64,000 bases of DNA from Streblospio benedicti. Its lineage: Eukaryota > Annelida > Polychaeta > Spionida > Spionidae. The notes under the pieces are model-generated. The model did no database searches. It had not been told where the DNA came from and saw only the letters and a list, made by a program, of their open reading frames with translations. How positions within the stretch are numbered: position 1 is the stretch's first letter; each line of letters begins with the position of its first letter. Positions 17,958 to 31,370 of this stretch are shown here, piece after piece. A program made the translations under genes and the position numbers. The stretch is from positions 22,439,416-22,503,415 of the forward strand of contig CM032662.1 in the NCBI GenBank assembly GCA_019095985.1, read 5' to 3'.

Positions 17958-18033
17958 GAGCAGCAGCAGGAGTAGCAAGAGCAACAAGAGCAGCAAGAGC
18001 AGCAAAAGCAACAAGAGCAGCAAGAGCAGCAGC
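17958..18033. repeat. (AGCAGCAAGAGCAAC)-type microsatellite
   Basis: Imperfect trinucleotide AGC/AAG/AAC repeats. The poly-Leu frame on the minus strand derives from the repeat. Confidence 0.9.
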
Positions 18034-19791
18034 ATAACTAAAGTGATCAATTTTGGTATGCATGTTCACGGTTTCATAGGGACCACATCGGCCCCATGTT
18101 TGAGTCCAATATGTCTATTAATTGATCCTATACTAACATGCTGCCTTGTCGCTTTGGGTGGTGCTTTTATAAAGTAACGCAACGTCCATTTGCTTAAAAA
18201 AGCCCTGTAGATTTAATAGATTTTCTTTTCACAATCGTAAAAACAGCCTTCAAATCTTTAGATTCTGAAGAGGACATTCACCTCACCCGTACAGTGCAAA
18301 GCAAAAACTCCACCACCATTGTTATTTATTCAACCAGTGCAATGGGTTTAATATACCAGAAATGTTCAGTTCATTATTCATTTCTTTATGCATTCGTTAT
18401 GTATTCATTTAAAAAGCAAATTGTCAACAGTTTAAAATCGGAAGAGACCGGGAATGAGATTGATAGAGGATTATGATATAGAGTCGGACCCGTATAAGTG
18501 GAAATTGAAGGGAAATGAGTGATGACCTCGAGTTATCAGAACGTCGAGTTATAATTCACCCATTTGAGCTATCATGTTCCAAATGAATTTCGTGAAGAAT
18601 GGTCACTATTTCTAACTTACAAATCCAATTCAAGCGTCCTAACTCTACAGTGTGACTTGCAGATTGGTAACAAGTCGGCTATATATATTCATTATATTAT
18701 AAGATTTATCATCAAAATAAATCATCAAATACAATAATACAAAATATTATGATGTTATTATTTACAAAAATGAAAAATAAATAAATATAAACCTTATATC
18801 AAACAATGTGGGGCGTCATGTCCTTTAAATTACACCTTAGAAGATTATCATTTCAACTTATAACTTTGTGCAACGATTTTTATTTTATTGAAATTTGGAT
18901 TTCCTTTTTATAGTTTCCTCCTTAATACTAATAATGTCCGCAGTCAAATGTTGGCACATAAAACCTTAATCTCAATTTGACATCTGGTAGCTCTGAGGAC
19001 GCCATTGTGGCTGTAATAAAATGGCAATAAAGTATTAGCGCAATTGCTATGTATCAAAACGCTGTTTGAGTTTGTATGTATTTCAATAGTGTTTTGCACT
19101 TGGTTAAATTGCGGCTTTTCTAAGCATGACAAGGGCTGTCATCTGATTATATTTTGTTCAAGGCAAGTATATGACTAAAATCGACATTCATATTTATGGG
19201 TTTAATAAAGTATATAATTCGTGTGTGCTGTGGAACCCAAATGATAAAATATTGACGAAACTTTTAATATACCAATGCTGATGCGGTTTTTAACACTATT
19301 TTGACTTCATTTTAACCGTTTGGGCTTTGAATGGAATGGTAGAAACACAAAAAATGTGAGTACTTCTGTATCTGGTTATATTATTATTCAACTGTAGATA
19401 CTCTGTAACGTTTTACACGTACGTGCAATTGTAGATCTGAATGTTTGTAGTCTCCCCGACCACCTGCTCTATATTATCTCCGCTTCAAAGTATGTTTGCC
19501 TTTTCGCTTAAATATTGCATGTATATTCTGTTTAATATTCTGTTCAATTGTCTTCTTACTGCTGAGTTTAAAGTTCGAAAAATACAATATATTAAATAGA
19601 TTCATTGTAGCTAGACCTGGCACAACAAACTTATTTTCTGCATAATTATCTTTTATAGACATCATAAGAAAGCATTGAAGGCGTCTGCACTGCCTCGTCT
19701 CTTAACCAAGAAGAAAGAAATAATTGCCATTACCACCTCAACCATCGTCTCACACATGCATTAATGATAACTAGTCAATATCAAAATAATC

Positions 19792-22167
19792 ATGGAAAAC
19801 AAAGAAAATGTTAGGAGAAGAGACGCTAATAAGAACCCATCGGATGAACCACCTGTTAACCGAGTTCTTTTCCCAGAATACCATGTTGATTTGGAGTGGA
19901 AGAAGAAGAAGCGATCGAAGGTACGTTATGATAAGAGGAAAGTTGACGCTTGGGATGCAAAGTCGATGATGGCAGACGTAGTCAGTAGGGAGCGGCAGAG
20001 GGCGGAAGCTAGACAGGCACAGGCATCCAAAGGAAATGACCGAAGCGGCACACAGCCACCTCAACAAGTGCAAAACAGGAGTGTGTTGCGCCAGCAAAAC
20101 ACCGATATGGCACAAGTCCATGACATGGCTAGATCATCGCCTTTGACGCAAGTACTGGGCCTTCATGAAACCCGAGTTATGCAAGTGTCGCGTGTCTCTA
20201 GTAAAACACACACACGACCCCCACCTGGTGTACAAGCGCAAGTCACCATGGAGGTAGCAACACTGTGTTCTGCAAGTGCACAAGATGATGCCGACACCCA
20301 AGTTCAAGACAATGACGTTATCATGTTTGAGCCGATAAAAACGTCTCCTAAGAAAGTGAGATATACACGGAGCTTTGAATTCGTTGCTGGTGAACTACAG
20401 GCCCACCAGACTGTGTGTCAAGCATATTTTGTATCTCGGTACACAGGCGCACCTGTAATATGCAAGCGCGCTATTCCTTGTATACGTATGCGTGCTAAAA
20501 AGGTGGTCATTGCATCAACACGCCCCAAAACAAGCCAGCGTCCAGTATTTTCACTCTTAAAACGACATCTGTCCGGTATTCGACGTGCAAATCACTCCTC
20601 TCTGATGAGGGCGACAGGTCCTGGTCTGAAAGAGCTGGATTATTATCTAGCAGCAATGGAGTCCACTGACACACCTTCCTTTACTAAAAATGCATTTCAT
20701 AGTGAAGAGGATTGCACACCATCTCAATTGGTTGCACCGGGGTCTACTAGTCATCGACACCCCACACTACAAATGTTGTACCACTGTCACTCTAAAACGA
20801 CACACCTTTATCAACAGAGAATGATCTGTTGGAGGTCGAACCATTGTCATCCAATTTTGATGGATTTACACCAAACAGACGTATTGTTGAATTTGAACGA
20901 GTATCACAACCGATTGGTCAAGTCGAACCAGTACAGATTGCTTCCCTTCAATCACTTGCGTGTTATATACTCCGTATCATTCACATCAAGAGAAGAACCA
21001 GTTGCCAATGCTCATTGTGCAGTATCAGAGGACAACGTTGGCAAACCTGAATCACTGACTCCTCTGACTGTCAACGACCTGAGAAGAAACCTAAAGAAGA
21101 GGCACCTTAATCACCATGCTAATAAGACCCTGTGTAAATATCGCGGGCTGGTGTTGAAATACAACACATCAAAATACCAACATTGCAGGCCCAAGACTGT
21201 ACATGTCGATTGCTTGCTCTGTACAACAGGGAAAACTGCATCAAAACAGTGTGAGCAAATGATTAACAAGCATCCCAGAGCATATCCAGGAAGAGGACTC
21301 TTCAGGTACATTAAACACAATCCCAATCATCACACTGAAAGCAAGAAACACTCCACTAAATGCCCTGGCGGCCCGGACACCTGCATTGGCAACTCATGCA
21401 GAAGACGTAGATACAGCAAGCGGCGCGAGAAGAGACCTATTGCAGATGGAGATCACTGCTCGTCCGGTTCTTCCTCATCCTCTTCAGAAGGTGAGCCGGA
21501 TGATCGGCCACTCAGACATTTCCGAGACCGCAGGTCGATACGTCTGTGGCGCTCAGCAACGTCTGATTATCCAGAGGCGGGCGACACATCAGACCAAGAC
21601 ATCATATTGACGGTTCAAGCGATGCAGCGACGACGAAGACGCCAGATGTTGTCTGTGGGTGGAAACCATGGCGCAGACGGTGGCGGGCGGGAAGATGGCG
21701 CCGAACTGCACGTAAAACAAGTGCGTCGCAAACGACGCTCAAGACCTAGGCGGAAGACAGACTATAAAATTCAGATCTTCAAATTTCTTTACAGGTGCAT
21801 GTGGGCATACGAGAAGAACCCATTACACATTGTTTTTCTAATATTTTGGTCGTTAATAAAGGATTTACCCCATCTGGAATGCATTGATAGGAAATATCCA
21901 TTGGTAGTTGACGGGAAGCAGATCACAACTAAGGATGCAGTATTCCAGTGGCTATATTTAATTATCAGACATAACATGGGGATTGCAGCAGCAATTACTG
22001 ATTACTATGGGTTTCATCATCCACGGAAGTTCTTGGAAATCGAGCTTTTCAGTCCTCAAGTATTCGGTGTCGACAGTGACTCCCACAAACACTTGATAAA
22101 AGCCATCAAGCAGTTCGTGTTGTCACGTACAAGCGAAGATGGAGTTTCATTTTCAACATTTCTGTAG
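19792..22167 (+). CDS. Uncharacterised intronless 791-residue protein
   Basis: This is the longest open frame in the window. Its ATG has A at -3 and G at +4, and AATAAA lies at 22235-22240, 68 bases after the stop. I do not recognise it. Residues 1-90 are charged (MENKENVRRRDANKN; KKKKRSK). Residues about 470-535 form a Cys/His-rich block (CLLC, then spaced His, then CPGGPDTC and C) that could bind metal. Residues about 555-575 are a Ser/Glu tract; 635-655 are Arg/Lys-rich with RRKRRSRPRRK, a likely nuclear signal. Residues 655-791 look like a folded helical domain (FKFLYRCMWAYEKNPLHIVF). Around residues 330-430 the composition turns His/Cys-rich and less protein-like, and another frame at 20802-21050 is also open, so a compensated frame change or a cryptic intron is possible. 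TTTCTTTACAG at 21786-21796 resembles an acceptor. It could be a lineage-specific gene or a domesticated transposon protein, but no transposase motif is visible. Confidence 0.6.
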   Translation: MENKENVRRRDANKNPSDEPPVNRVLFPEYHVDLEWKKKKRSKVRYDKRKVDAWDAKSMMADVVSRERQRAEARQAQASKGNDRSGTQPPQQVQNRSVLRQQNTDMAQVHDMARSSPLTQVLGLHETRVMQVSRVSSKTHTRPPPGVQAQVTMEVATLCSASAQDDADTQVQDNDVIMFEPIKTSPKKVRYTRSFEFVAGELQAHQTVCQAYFVSRYTGAPVICKRAIPCIRMRAKKVVIASTRPKTSQRPVFSLLKRHLSGIRRANHSSLMRATGPGLKELDYYLAAMESTDTPSFTKNAFHSEEDCTPSQLVAPGSTSHRHPTLQMLYHCHSKTTHLYQQRMICWRSNHCHPILMDLHQTDVLLNLNEYHNRLVKSNQYRLLPFNHLRVIYSVSFTSREEPVANAHCAVSEDNVGKPESLTPLTVNDLRRNLKKRHLNHHANKTLCKYRGLVLKYNTSKYQHCRPKTVHVDCLLCTTGKTASKQCEQMINKHPRAYPGRGLFRYIKHNPNHHTESKKHSTKCPGGPDTCIGNSCRRRRYSKRREKRPIADGDHCSSGSSSSSSEGEPDDRPLRHFRDRRSIRLWRSATSDYPEAGDTSDQDIILTVQAMQRRRRRQMLSVGGNHGADGGGREDGAELHVKQVRRKRRSRPRRKTDYKIQIFKFLYRCMWAYEKNPLHIVFLIFWSLIKDLPHLECIDRKYPLVVDGKQITTKDAVFQWLYLIIRHNMGIAAAITDYYGFHHPRKFLEIELFSPQVFGVDSDSHKHLIKAIKQFVLSRTSEDGVSFSTFL

Positions 22168-25100
22168 GGGTATAGGTAAGCTGTTCAGAAATGTTGGATT
22201 CAATTTTTGACCACATTCATCCAGCTGCAATACAAATAAAACCATATATTTATAAATAATACAATGTGCATGTATCCACCAGTTCTTCCATGACTGGTGT
22301 GAACACCTATTGAACAATTAGGATAACGTTTTAGAGTGTACATTGTATGTTTTACTGATTATAAGATAATCTTTTTCATGATAGGAATTTTATTAGAAAT
22401 TGAAATTTTAACTATACGTGTACAATAAACTAACCTCTAACTTATGCCAGAGGTTTTACTATTTTAGAGGTCACTTGGGTTTATGTAAAGGTTGTGATGT
22501 GATATTAAAAGAAGGATTTGTAAATAAAAATATCCAACCCATTGTTACCAAAGTGGCGCTCTTTTATTCGTCAAAATAGAAAAACATGATACAACAATCC
22601 GCTCCCCATAATCTCAATTGTGGACACAATCATGGTTTTACGGCTGTATATTCTGTGATTTATTTTATTCTTCACTTTGGTATGCGCGTGTGAGGGAGGG
22701 GGGTGTTCAATTTGAACATAGTTTTAGGTTAAGTTATCGCTGGGAAGAAAGTCCTGACATAGTAGGTATGTCAGAAATAACATTCCCCTGTTACCAAAGT
22801 GGCCCTCTTTTATTCGTCAAAGAAGAAAAACATAATATAACATAATCCACTCCCCATAATTTCAATCCTCTGTAACATCTGTCGGTTACGAGGACCATGC
22901 AAAACTGGTTATTCGGCCTAGAATTGGGACTGTCGTGCAACTGGTTCACTGTTCACAGTTTTTAATGTTCTGTATGTAGAAAAACGGACACGGTCATGGC
23001 CGCTCTTCGTTTATAAGATAGGTCAACTTGAAAACCAGCCCTTTGTGCTGTATAGAATTGTTGGTGGTTTCAAGGCAATCCAAACTGATTGATTTAATCT
23101 TTTCTCCATTTGTTATAGTGACATTGTATACACATTACTTTTGCAAAGGAATTTATCTTTTAAATATAAATTGTACACAGCCTTTCTGGGGGCCTATAAA
23201 TAAATTATATAAATTGAATCCACATATATTATAAATATATGGCATATGTGCGATAAACAATTCAATTTCTTCTATATGATGTAAACTATTTTGACGGACT
23301 TACCATGCAGCGACAATAAAATTTGATACATCCAAACATTTTTTAATAGGGAATACAATTTTTATTTCTATGTGTAAATTTACAAAGTCTAAATTGGCCG
23401 CGGTTTTAAATGAATAATTAAAATTTACATGTAAAGCTAGGACTAGTACATAGGAAGCGCACTTCATCTTCAACCATATATAATATCCAGCTGACCTAGC
23501 TCGCAAATTCGTTGCTCTGTAGATAAATTCGTAAATCTACCAGTCTATGCTAAGAGGTCACATGGCATGTCTAAATTGGATAAACAACTATCTCAAACAC
23601 GATATGGCTCAGTGTTAATATTGTTTTTAATGTGATGTAAGTTCGAAGTTTTTGGGTTACTTACTAGGCCTACTTGTGATTTCCATTTCTCCAACATCAT
23701 GCATTCAAGACAAGCGTAATCATTATAGTTTAAATTCATTCTAGTTTTTTCATACATTCTAGTTTACAGCTGATAGTTTCAAGATCACCAATACATTTGT
23801 GTACTTTTTTCTTCAAATGCATCAACACCAAGTTCAGTAAAAAGGAATGTAATCTCTACATCTAATTCTACACAATTTATTAGAAATGTGCTGTGTATGA
23901 TCGAGCTGGTAGGTACATGGTAGGAAACACCAAGAACGCCACTCATACAGGTTTCACCTAAGTGGTAGCCCTGTAGCCCGACGCTACCTGAAGACTGGCC
24001 GGGCTACCAAGTTTTGCCTGCCGGTGGCCCAATGAGCTACCAGTTTTTGGAGGCTGCCACTGCCACTGTTATCTGTGCCTCGAATGTGAGGACTATCTGA
24101 TCTAGACACCCGCTACCCGATTATCAAAATTAGCAGCCCTGGTATCCACTGCCTTGTCAATCCCTATACTATATCGGCCACTGTCATATGACAAGTAAAA
24201 AAAAGGGTTGAAAGCAAAGTATTTGTACAGCAGCTTGCCACGACCGAGGTCCAAGGATAATCACGTTGTTTAATGTTTATCAATTCGCAAAGGCAATGTC
24301 ATAAATCTCCTTGTGTGAATACTCCAATGCCACGCTACAAGTCAATGTTTTTTCCCACTGTGTTTTGAATAAGTCCTTTAAAATGTGAGCACCAACAGAA
24401 ATTAAATGTAACAAACGCACATAACATAGATCTAGAAATATGCTCTAACGTAAGATCAAAATATAGTTTGCATGTTTTCATCATCACAACGCTCGGGTAG
24501 CTTGTCTATCCACGCGACAAAGTCCTCTTGTGGCACTCGGTCAGGAAATGCAAACTTCTCCGTCATGGACCAAGGTGGACCGAGATCGAATCAAGTATGA
24601 ATAGGGATACATACAAAAGACTTATATGATTTGGTAAGCGGTTCTAATAGACAACTTCCCAATAACAGCCTCTTGGCTGCAATGCATGGAGGGGTGGAAA
24701 ACAGATGAAAGGTGCAATAAGACCTAAGCCAAAGAATTTTCTGCAACTGTTTCCAAAAGAGTCTTCTTCACAGGAAAGAAAACTTCGAATCGACCAAAGC
24801 ACCCCTAAATCCAATTGTAATTTGCTCTTGAAAGTAACATCTTATAAAATGTTGTGTAAAATTGTGTTTGTTCAATTTTGCTCTCAAAACAAAATCCAAA
24901 ATAATCTTGTCAACCACAACTTCCAAACTACACCAATTTGCAAGTATCATGGGCTCCTGCTTGTACCACATAAGGTTCAAGGTTCATTTTTGGAAGATTC
25001 TGCGCATGGGTAGATAGATAACTTTAAACACCAACAAATATGAAAACACGGTGGTGGCAGTACCAGCAGACATTGGTTTTACAATTAGTTTAGCCGCTGG

Positions 25101-27526
25101 GAGGCCGAGGCCAAGGATTGTCACATGGGCAAGTCACATGTTAACAGCTCCGCGTGGCAAACTTCTCTTTTCTTTAATGTCTATGCCTTGTTCGCATACT
25201 AACCGGAATGGGGGAGGGGGGGGGGTCAGTGATTTGTGACTTCTTACTCGCCGTAGAAAACAAATGGTCGTCGTTGCTGCATTTTTACGTTTTAAGTGGT
25301 TCAAATCATGTTCGCAAAGAGCCTAAACACTAAACAGTATGACACAAATACAATGTACTTACAGACTACATGTATATACAGTATGTGTACATGAATAAGA
25401 TTGATATACAATTCTTGATGTACCTATGCACCGTCGCATTTACCGAACACCGAAAATAACCCACCACTTTAAAAACCTACGTGTGTATGTTAACTACACA
25501 AGTATTCACAATTTTAAAGTATGTTTAATTGCACTTATAGTTGAAACGTCATTGAATTGGAAACATACTTTTTTCTGTTGATTGTCCTCACCCCCTTTCT
25601 CGTGGGAATATGTCTGTGCTTTTCCACCGGTCAAGGTTTTTCTTTCATTTAATTCTCAATGACTCTTTAGAAAATTTGGCCATCACTTGAAATGAATTGA
25701 TGGTTAAGAGAAGAATGCTGGGGTGGTTGTTTACTATAATGTAGGGGACTTGTGTGTCATATATTTTGGCAATGACTTTGATATGCTAGGATTCCACTTG
25801 CAATTGGGCCAGGTTTATGTATTTGCCGTGTAGTGGCTCGTGCTATGGCTCTCGTACTCTTGATCAACAACACAAGATCGTCAACCACGGGCTCGCTACA
25901 AAAGTTTGCGTCAATATGCACCACTGTCATTGTACACTGTCAGTAGATTCCAAGTTCCAACTTGTTCAAACACGGACCATTGGCGTTGATTCTGGTGTGA
26001 CGAAAACGTTAGAAACATCTTAAAATGTTCGTGCAACCAAATTCAAGTTTGACACCACTGAAGGCTAGTTGGGGTGGGAAGGGGTGGGTGAACAACTACA
26101 AGCCTCGTATACTATTGGCACCGTATTGGTACCAAGTGTCACCACCCCCGTGGACTCCTGGCAAACAGATAGGGGCGGCGGATGGGGGGGGGGGCTTTAA
26201 TTTGATTAAAATTGGTTCGAGACAAATCCTATACCAATGGTCTGGTGACCTCGCAAAAAACTTTACCAATAAATGTGAGTATTATTTATGATGCGTTTAG
26301 GGTAACCCCTGGCGGGTATGCAAACATTACTTTTTAGAATTTTACATTTGCTGATTGTGCTACATTATTCAATGATTGAAACGGGTGCATATATGTTAAT
26401 GCGTCAATCATACGCATTAATCCATTCATTTAAAAAGTAAAGCAGACTTTAATAACTGGCGTTTTAAGAATCTAATCTAATTTACCCCCGATTTGCTTTT
26501 AGTGCAAGTAGGTAGAAAACCTTCCCAACACCTTGTGATGCAACAAACACAGCTCTATGCAAGATTGGTCAAGGTCCGTTTCTTTTAAAAATCGTTGCAA
26601 TTTGACTGTTACGCCACGTGGGTCAGTTGTTGATACTTTAAGGTAGAGTCCGATGGCGATTTCTCTACTTGGTGATGATTTTTAGGCTTTAAAAGCTGAA
26701 AATATGTCCCAAAAATGATAAACTTTTGCTTAATTGGAGTCCAACCGTATTATAGTGACAACCCTTTTGATACATTGATCTTTGTCGATTATCCCCCAAC
26801 ACAAATGTATATATATTTCTCATTAAAATGTGACCATTAAAAATATTTATTTGTAATGACCAGAAAGTCATAAGCATAATACATTGTAGCATTATTCTAC
26901 ATACATATAAGCATTTTCAACTACATATGTATGTATTTCATTGGCATTCCAAGCACTCGACCATGCTGCTATGATATGAAGAGTCACTTCATATTTCATA
27001 ACAATTCAGTGATAAATAGCTATGTAATAACAGTTTCCCACAGGGATAAATAGCTATTTAATAGCAGTTTCCATTATACAGAGGTGTCGCCTGGATTGGG
27101 CTGTGGCATTTTGTATAACAGATAGGACTGTTATTCTACGTATGAACCATCATAATTCAGTCACACGCATAGTGAAGATTCCATTTAATAATTCATAAAC
27201 ACACTTCATAAAGGCGCAGTCGTTTTGAGGGGTACATTGTTAGAACACCAGAAGCTGAACTGAACTGCGCCAAAGCCCCACAAATGACTTTGACAGCTAA
27301 AACCCATTGCATCTCGAATGACCTTCCTCCTTTGCCTTATTCTCACGTGGCGTATGCAAATCAGTGACTTAGACCCTTTATACAAACCCTAACACGTGAG
27401 CCTCTATTCATATTATGTTTCTAGGTCATAAACATAATGCTTTTGTGATGCATACGCACAAAAGTGTCGGGTTTGTTAAAAACATGTTGTGATAGGTGGT
27501 CACTGGAGCATTGCCGAGACGGCTGC
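22168..27526. other. Intergenic stretch without recognisable genes
   Basis: AT-rich sequence with no supported exon. It holds a 76-bp direct repeat (22543/22789), G runs at 25208-25225 and 26182-26192, and a short duplicated word (GATAAATAGCTAT...TAGCAGTTTCC) around 27010-27072. Nothing here was matched to a gene or a named element. Confidence 0.5.
22543..22866. repeat. Pair of ~77-bp direct repeats
   Basis: 22543-22618 (TGTTACCAAAGTGGCGCTCT...CCCCATAAT.TCAAT) recurs at 22789-22866 with scattered differences, about 170 bp apart, just downstream of the 791-codon ORF. The pair could be a local duplication or the ends of an unrecognised element. Confidence 0.75.
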
Positions 27527-27593
27527 TATAAAACCCTGGTGACGCGCCCACCCGGCCACTTGAATCCAAGGAAACCCGCAGACGACACATCGT
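27527..27593 (+). promoter_or_regulatory. Candidate TATA promoter and non-coding exon 1 for glutamine synthetase
   Basis: TATAAAA at 27527-27533 is followed about 60 bases later by a strong donor (CGT|GTAAGT, intron from 27594). Transcription starting about 30 bases after the TATA box would give a short leader exon, about 27557-27593. The glutamine synthetase start exon has an acceptor at 31336 ahead of 34 bases of leader, so it needs an upstream non-coding exon. Animal glutamine synthetase genes commonly have one. The link is inference. Confidence 0.35.
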
Positions 27594-30500
27594 GTAAGTT
27601 CACTTTTATTTCTATCTGCTTGCTGTTGGATTTTTTTTTATTCATTTTAATGTTGGTCGATAGATGTGACAGGTTTTTATTTACACTAAGAAGAAAAACA
27701 GATAGATGGAGTATTTTGAAGCAATCCATAGCAGGTCGAGTGGTAATATTAGTAAACATTAGCTTGTTTCAATTTATAAACTGGTGACCAGAATATCCAC
27801 TTACAATGTAACTTTAATCTGCTCTTAATCGAGAGTTTACAATTGCCGTAATATATTTTGGATTAGAGAGAGTGCTACAATTTCCATCTGAGATCTGAGA
27901 AATTACACATTTTACATTTATTTAGTTTACATTAAAATTAGTTTAATGACGTAAATCGACCCGTCTTCGTAAGTGTGATATTAAATGTGACCCTAATGAA
28001 AAGATAGTTATCAAGATACATTTGTGGTTTATTGCAAAAAGTTTGTTTACAAAAAATTCTGTATGTATTTTAGTTCAACGCTAAGATAGTAAAAACTAGT
28101 CTGTCTCACACGAGATATGATCATGTTAAACCCCTTTAGAGATTAACCTACCATAAACACACGACCTCTTGTACATATATAAATAAACATGTACCTAAAA
28201 ATTTACCATGGCTTTGGGGTAGTGAATCGTAGGTCACAAATAACCTCGGTGTTTCATGCAGAGCGCACGTGATCAGTGTCTTGGTGTAGTGACGTGTTTT
28301 TATGTTATGAATTAGTATAACGTGGACAGTGGAAAGTTTGTGCGCCAATATGCAGATCACAAATATACCTTCTAACGCCAACACTTCGCATGCTCCAGAA
28401 TCTACAAGGTTCATTTGGAATGCATAAAAAAAAGGCTTTGCGCATAGCCGCAGAGTGTTGGAGCAGCTCATCATGCATGCACTTACCGCACATTAGAAAA
28501 TGGTCGCCTACGACATGGTCCTGCTGTTTTCAAGTCTTCGTATTTGTTTTTTTCTCTCTCTCTGTGCGCCGTTTGTGAAACGTGTAGAATGAGTTGGCAA
28601 CATGTTTTACTTTGGTATTAATAATTCATCATCTTTTTTTTTAAAGTTAGACTATGGCACATTTTGTTGGTGTTTTCCTTCCTGCTTGGAGATGTGATAG
28701 CAGTAGATAGAAATTGGTTTGCGCAATAATGTACAAGTCACGTCGATTTTATTCATTTTGCAAGCAACCGAACTCTAAAGGCTTCTTTGTGACCCCGACC
28801 TCACCATGACTATTTATATTGATATCATATATCAGAATTTCATTTAACTAGATATTAAATAGTCTATCTAGTTCTCGAGATCTAGTTATGTCACCCGGTT
28901 CCTGTTGGGTTCCTCTCCGAAACCTATAGTGACGCGTCATCCATTAAAAGTCGTATTTCCACTTGGTGATTTTTAGTTCAAATAGGTTGAATGCATCAAG
29001 AACCTAAGCTCTATGTTTTATAATCAACAGCAATTCTATATACTATCGAAGGACGCGTCTTGCTTCATTGAAATTCAATCAAGAATTTCCTCTTCATAAG
29101 ATTTTTAAAGGGGTTTGGGGGTGGGGTGGGGGTACCCCGGTAGGCCTATAAGGGTTGATAGAGATGAATTAGCGAAACAAATTATGGTCTTGATTCTACA
29201 TTTTAAGAAAAAACTTATTTAACGTCGCTTTCCAAAATCTCTCGCAGTTGAGACGAGTATGAAGTGTATGACTTATAGGCCCTATACGACATTCACTATA
29301 TTGCGTGAATTGTGTGGAAGAGGGTGCGCGTCTTTAATACGCTGCCACCTACACTGTAAATAGGTGTAGGGGTCCATAGCGGTGGTTGAAAGATAGTACG
29401 TCTTGCATTTGACCACTAGTGCGGTGAAGATTGGCCTTGGAGAACTGGGAAGTCGGTGTAGAATCAAAAGATTCAGTACAAATGAGATGGTGTCAACTCT
29501 GCCAGTGTGTTGGCATTCATGCAGTCTCGTATATTAACCATTAAATGTGGACTTGATATGCCTAATCCGAATGTTTTATGACATCGTGAATAGATCGAAG
29601 CACGTCAAAGACCAAGTCACGTGTATGGGAATAATACGGTGTTCTGTTATCCCCATATGGCTCATATATATAGGCCTACATGTATACTATATAGATGCAG
29701 AAATATTTATTTTTCCGGCTGGCGTTTTACCGGTTTTTACAATAACTGGTGTAGTTGGAGTGCTTGGCTTCGATTATAAGAAAAGAATTGTGGTTTGTAT
29801 GGATTAAGCGGACATGGTACATGGTATTGCAAACCGGTATACAATTTCATTAAATGCAGGGCATAGGGGCATAGAAGCGAACTTGTAACCAGGGTTAGGC
29901 CTATATAACTACATTCTTTCTTTTCTGTAAGTATTTAATTTTGGTTAGCAACATAAAAATAAAAGACATATGCTATAGTAATTTCATTATAATTATATAA
30001 TTTCACTTCTTGTCTTACAAATTGGGTAGATTTATTTCATCAGAAATTCTCGTTTCATTGTGTTTCCTCATTCAGATTAGTCAAAACAGTAAATGCCTCG
30101 AGAAGGCAATGTGCATAATGAAATTCTCTTGGACAACATTTTATAATCCACACGCAATTAATGGTGATTAATTACTTATTCTAATTCTCTCAACGAAACG
30201 ATCTCTCAACGAAACGAAAAGTACATAGAGCAAATGTGTGTTAATCATTTGTTGGTGTAGTATGAATTTTCCATGCATTAAAAAAAAAATTCCACTGGTG
30301 GGCAGGTGGCCCACAAGGGTGCTCTAATTTACGCTTCTCGTTGATAAAGCTACGTGTGGTGTACTATATCAAATACGTAAAACGTGTACGTCCTGACCCA
30401 TAACATTACCGTGCATCAGCATGATGATGGAAAGCTACATGTAACACGAATGAAATTTTGTGACATAAAACACAAATAAATGACATATATTGACGTTGGA

Positions 30501-31224
30501 GTGCAGGGAAAGAGATGTGGCATACGGAGGCGGGCGTTTGGTACGTTCTAGTGTATTCTTTAAGGAAATTTCCGTATTTAAACATGTTAAAACTTGACAA
30601 TCATGGTTGTATCGAGGTTCTGAACTTAAGAAGTTCTGGCCAGAATCTGGGGCGGCCATTTCTAGTTCTATCCAGCTGGAGTGGCGGCCTGGCCTGATAA
30701 ACAGCCGAAGATTAAGAAACCTGGCATGAGCTATTTATCTGTGAAAGTTTCATTAAGTGATCGGGGACGTATTTCTTGTAGTTTCTCGCATAGACGAGTT
30801 TTCTGAAGCCCCCATCCATATCCATGATCGTATTTGAACCGCTAACCTTCACGTACAGGCAACTGACGCAAGTAGGCCTACGTACAGCAGAGTACAGTTT
30901 TTTTTTCCATGTCACATTTATAGGCCTTCATAGTGTGTCTGGACAAGTTGCAAGTGCAAGTGGAAAATTCCTGACATATGGAAAATTCCTGACTCTAACG
31001 CCTTAATTATATAGATCTAGTATTGGTAAGTGATCAAGTTATCTATTTACTATTTATTGGCAGTGCTCATGTTGGCAACCGTATGCATGTATGTGTGGAT
31101 GGTGCCAATACATAAAACTTCTCTAGAGAAAGTGCTCAAGATTGGCATTGCACGAAGTTATTATCTACTTACAGATCCTCTTCTCACTGTAGGACCATGT
31201 CCGGATTCCTCCGCTGCAGCTGAG

Positions 31225-31265
31225 CAACAGGAGAGCTGACATGTCATACGGAGGCTCTCCTGTTG
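31225..31265. repeat. 12-bp perfect hairpin upstream of the glutamine synthetase start exon
   Basis: CAACAGGAGAGC (31225-31236) is exactly complementary to GCTCTCCTGTTG (31254-31265), with a 17-base loop. It lies 72 bases before the exon that carries the start codon. It may be a chance or decayed foldback, or a structured intron element. Confidence 0.6.
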
Positions 31266-31370
31266 ATCAAAAACACGTGTTAGCATTCATGTTTTTGTTT
31301 CATTTTGTTTCATTTTGACATTTGTTGTACTTGCAGATTACTATTTGTGACAAACTTATAAGGCAACATC

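Larger units (their letters stand above)
14052..19791. other. Repeat-rich intergenic region
   Basis: Apart from the SINE (15565-15710), LINE fossil (17420-17840) and (AGC/AAC)n tract listed separately, I find no supported gene in these 5.7 kb. The sequence 16300-16440, ending in repeated GAAATTGAAATTGAATAAAC, looks like the 3' end of a non-LTR retrotransposon but cannot be assigned. A minus-strand 97-codon frame at 16948-17241 has no recognisable features. Confidence 0.5.

Noticed and set aside
17763-18050. Poly-Leu membrane-like frame
   Set aside because: It is the complement of an AGC/AAC/AAG microsatellite with no start context, splice support or family match.
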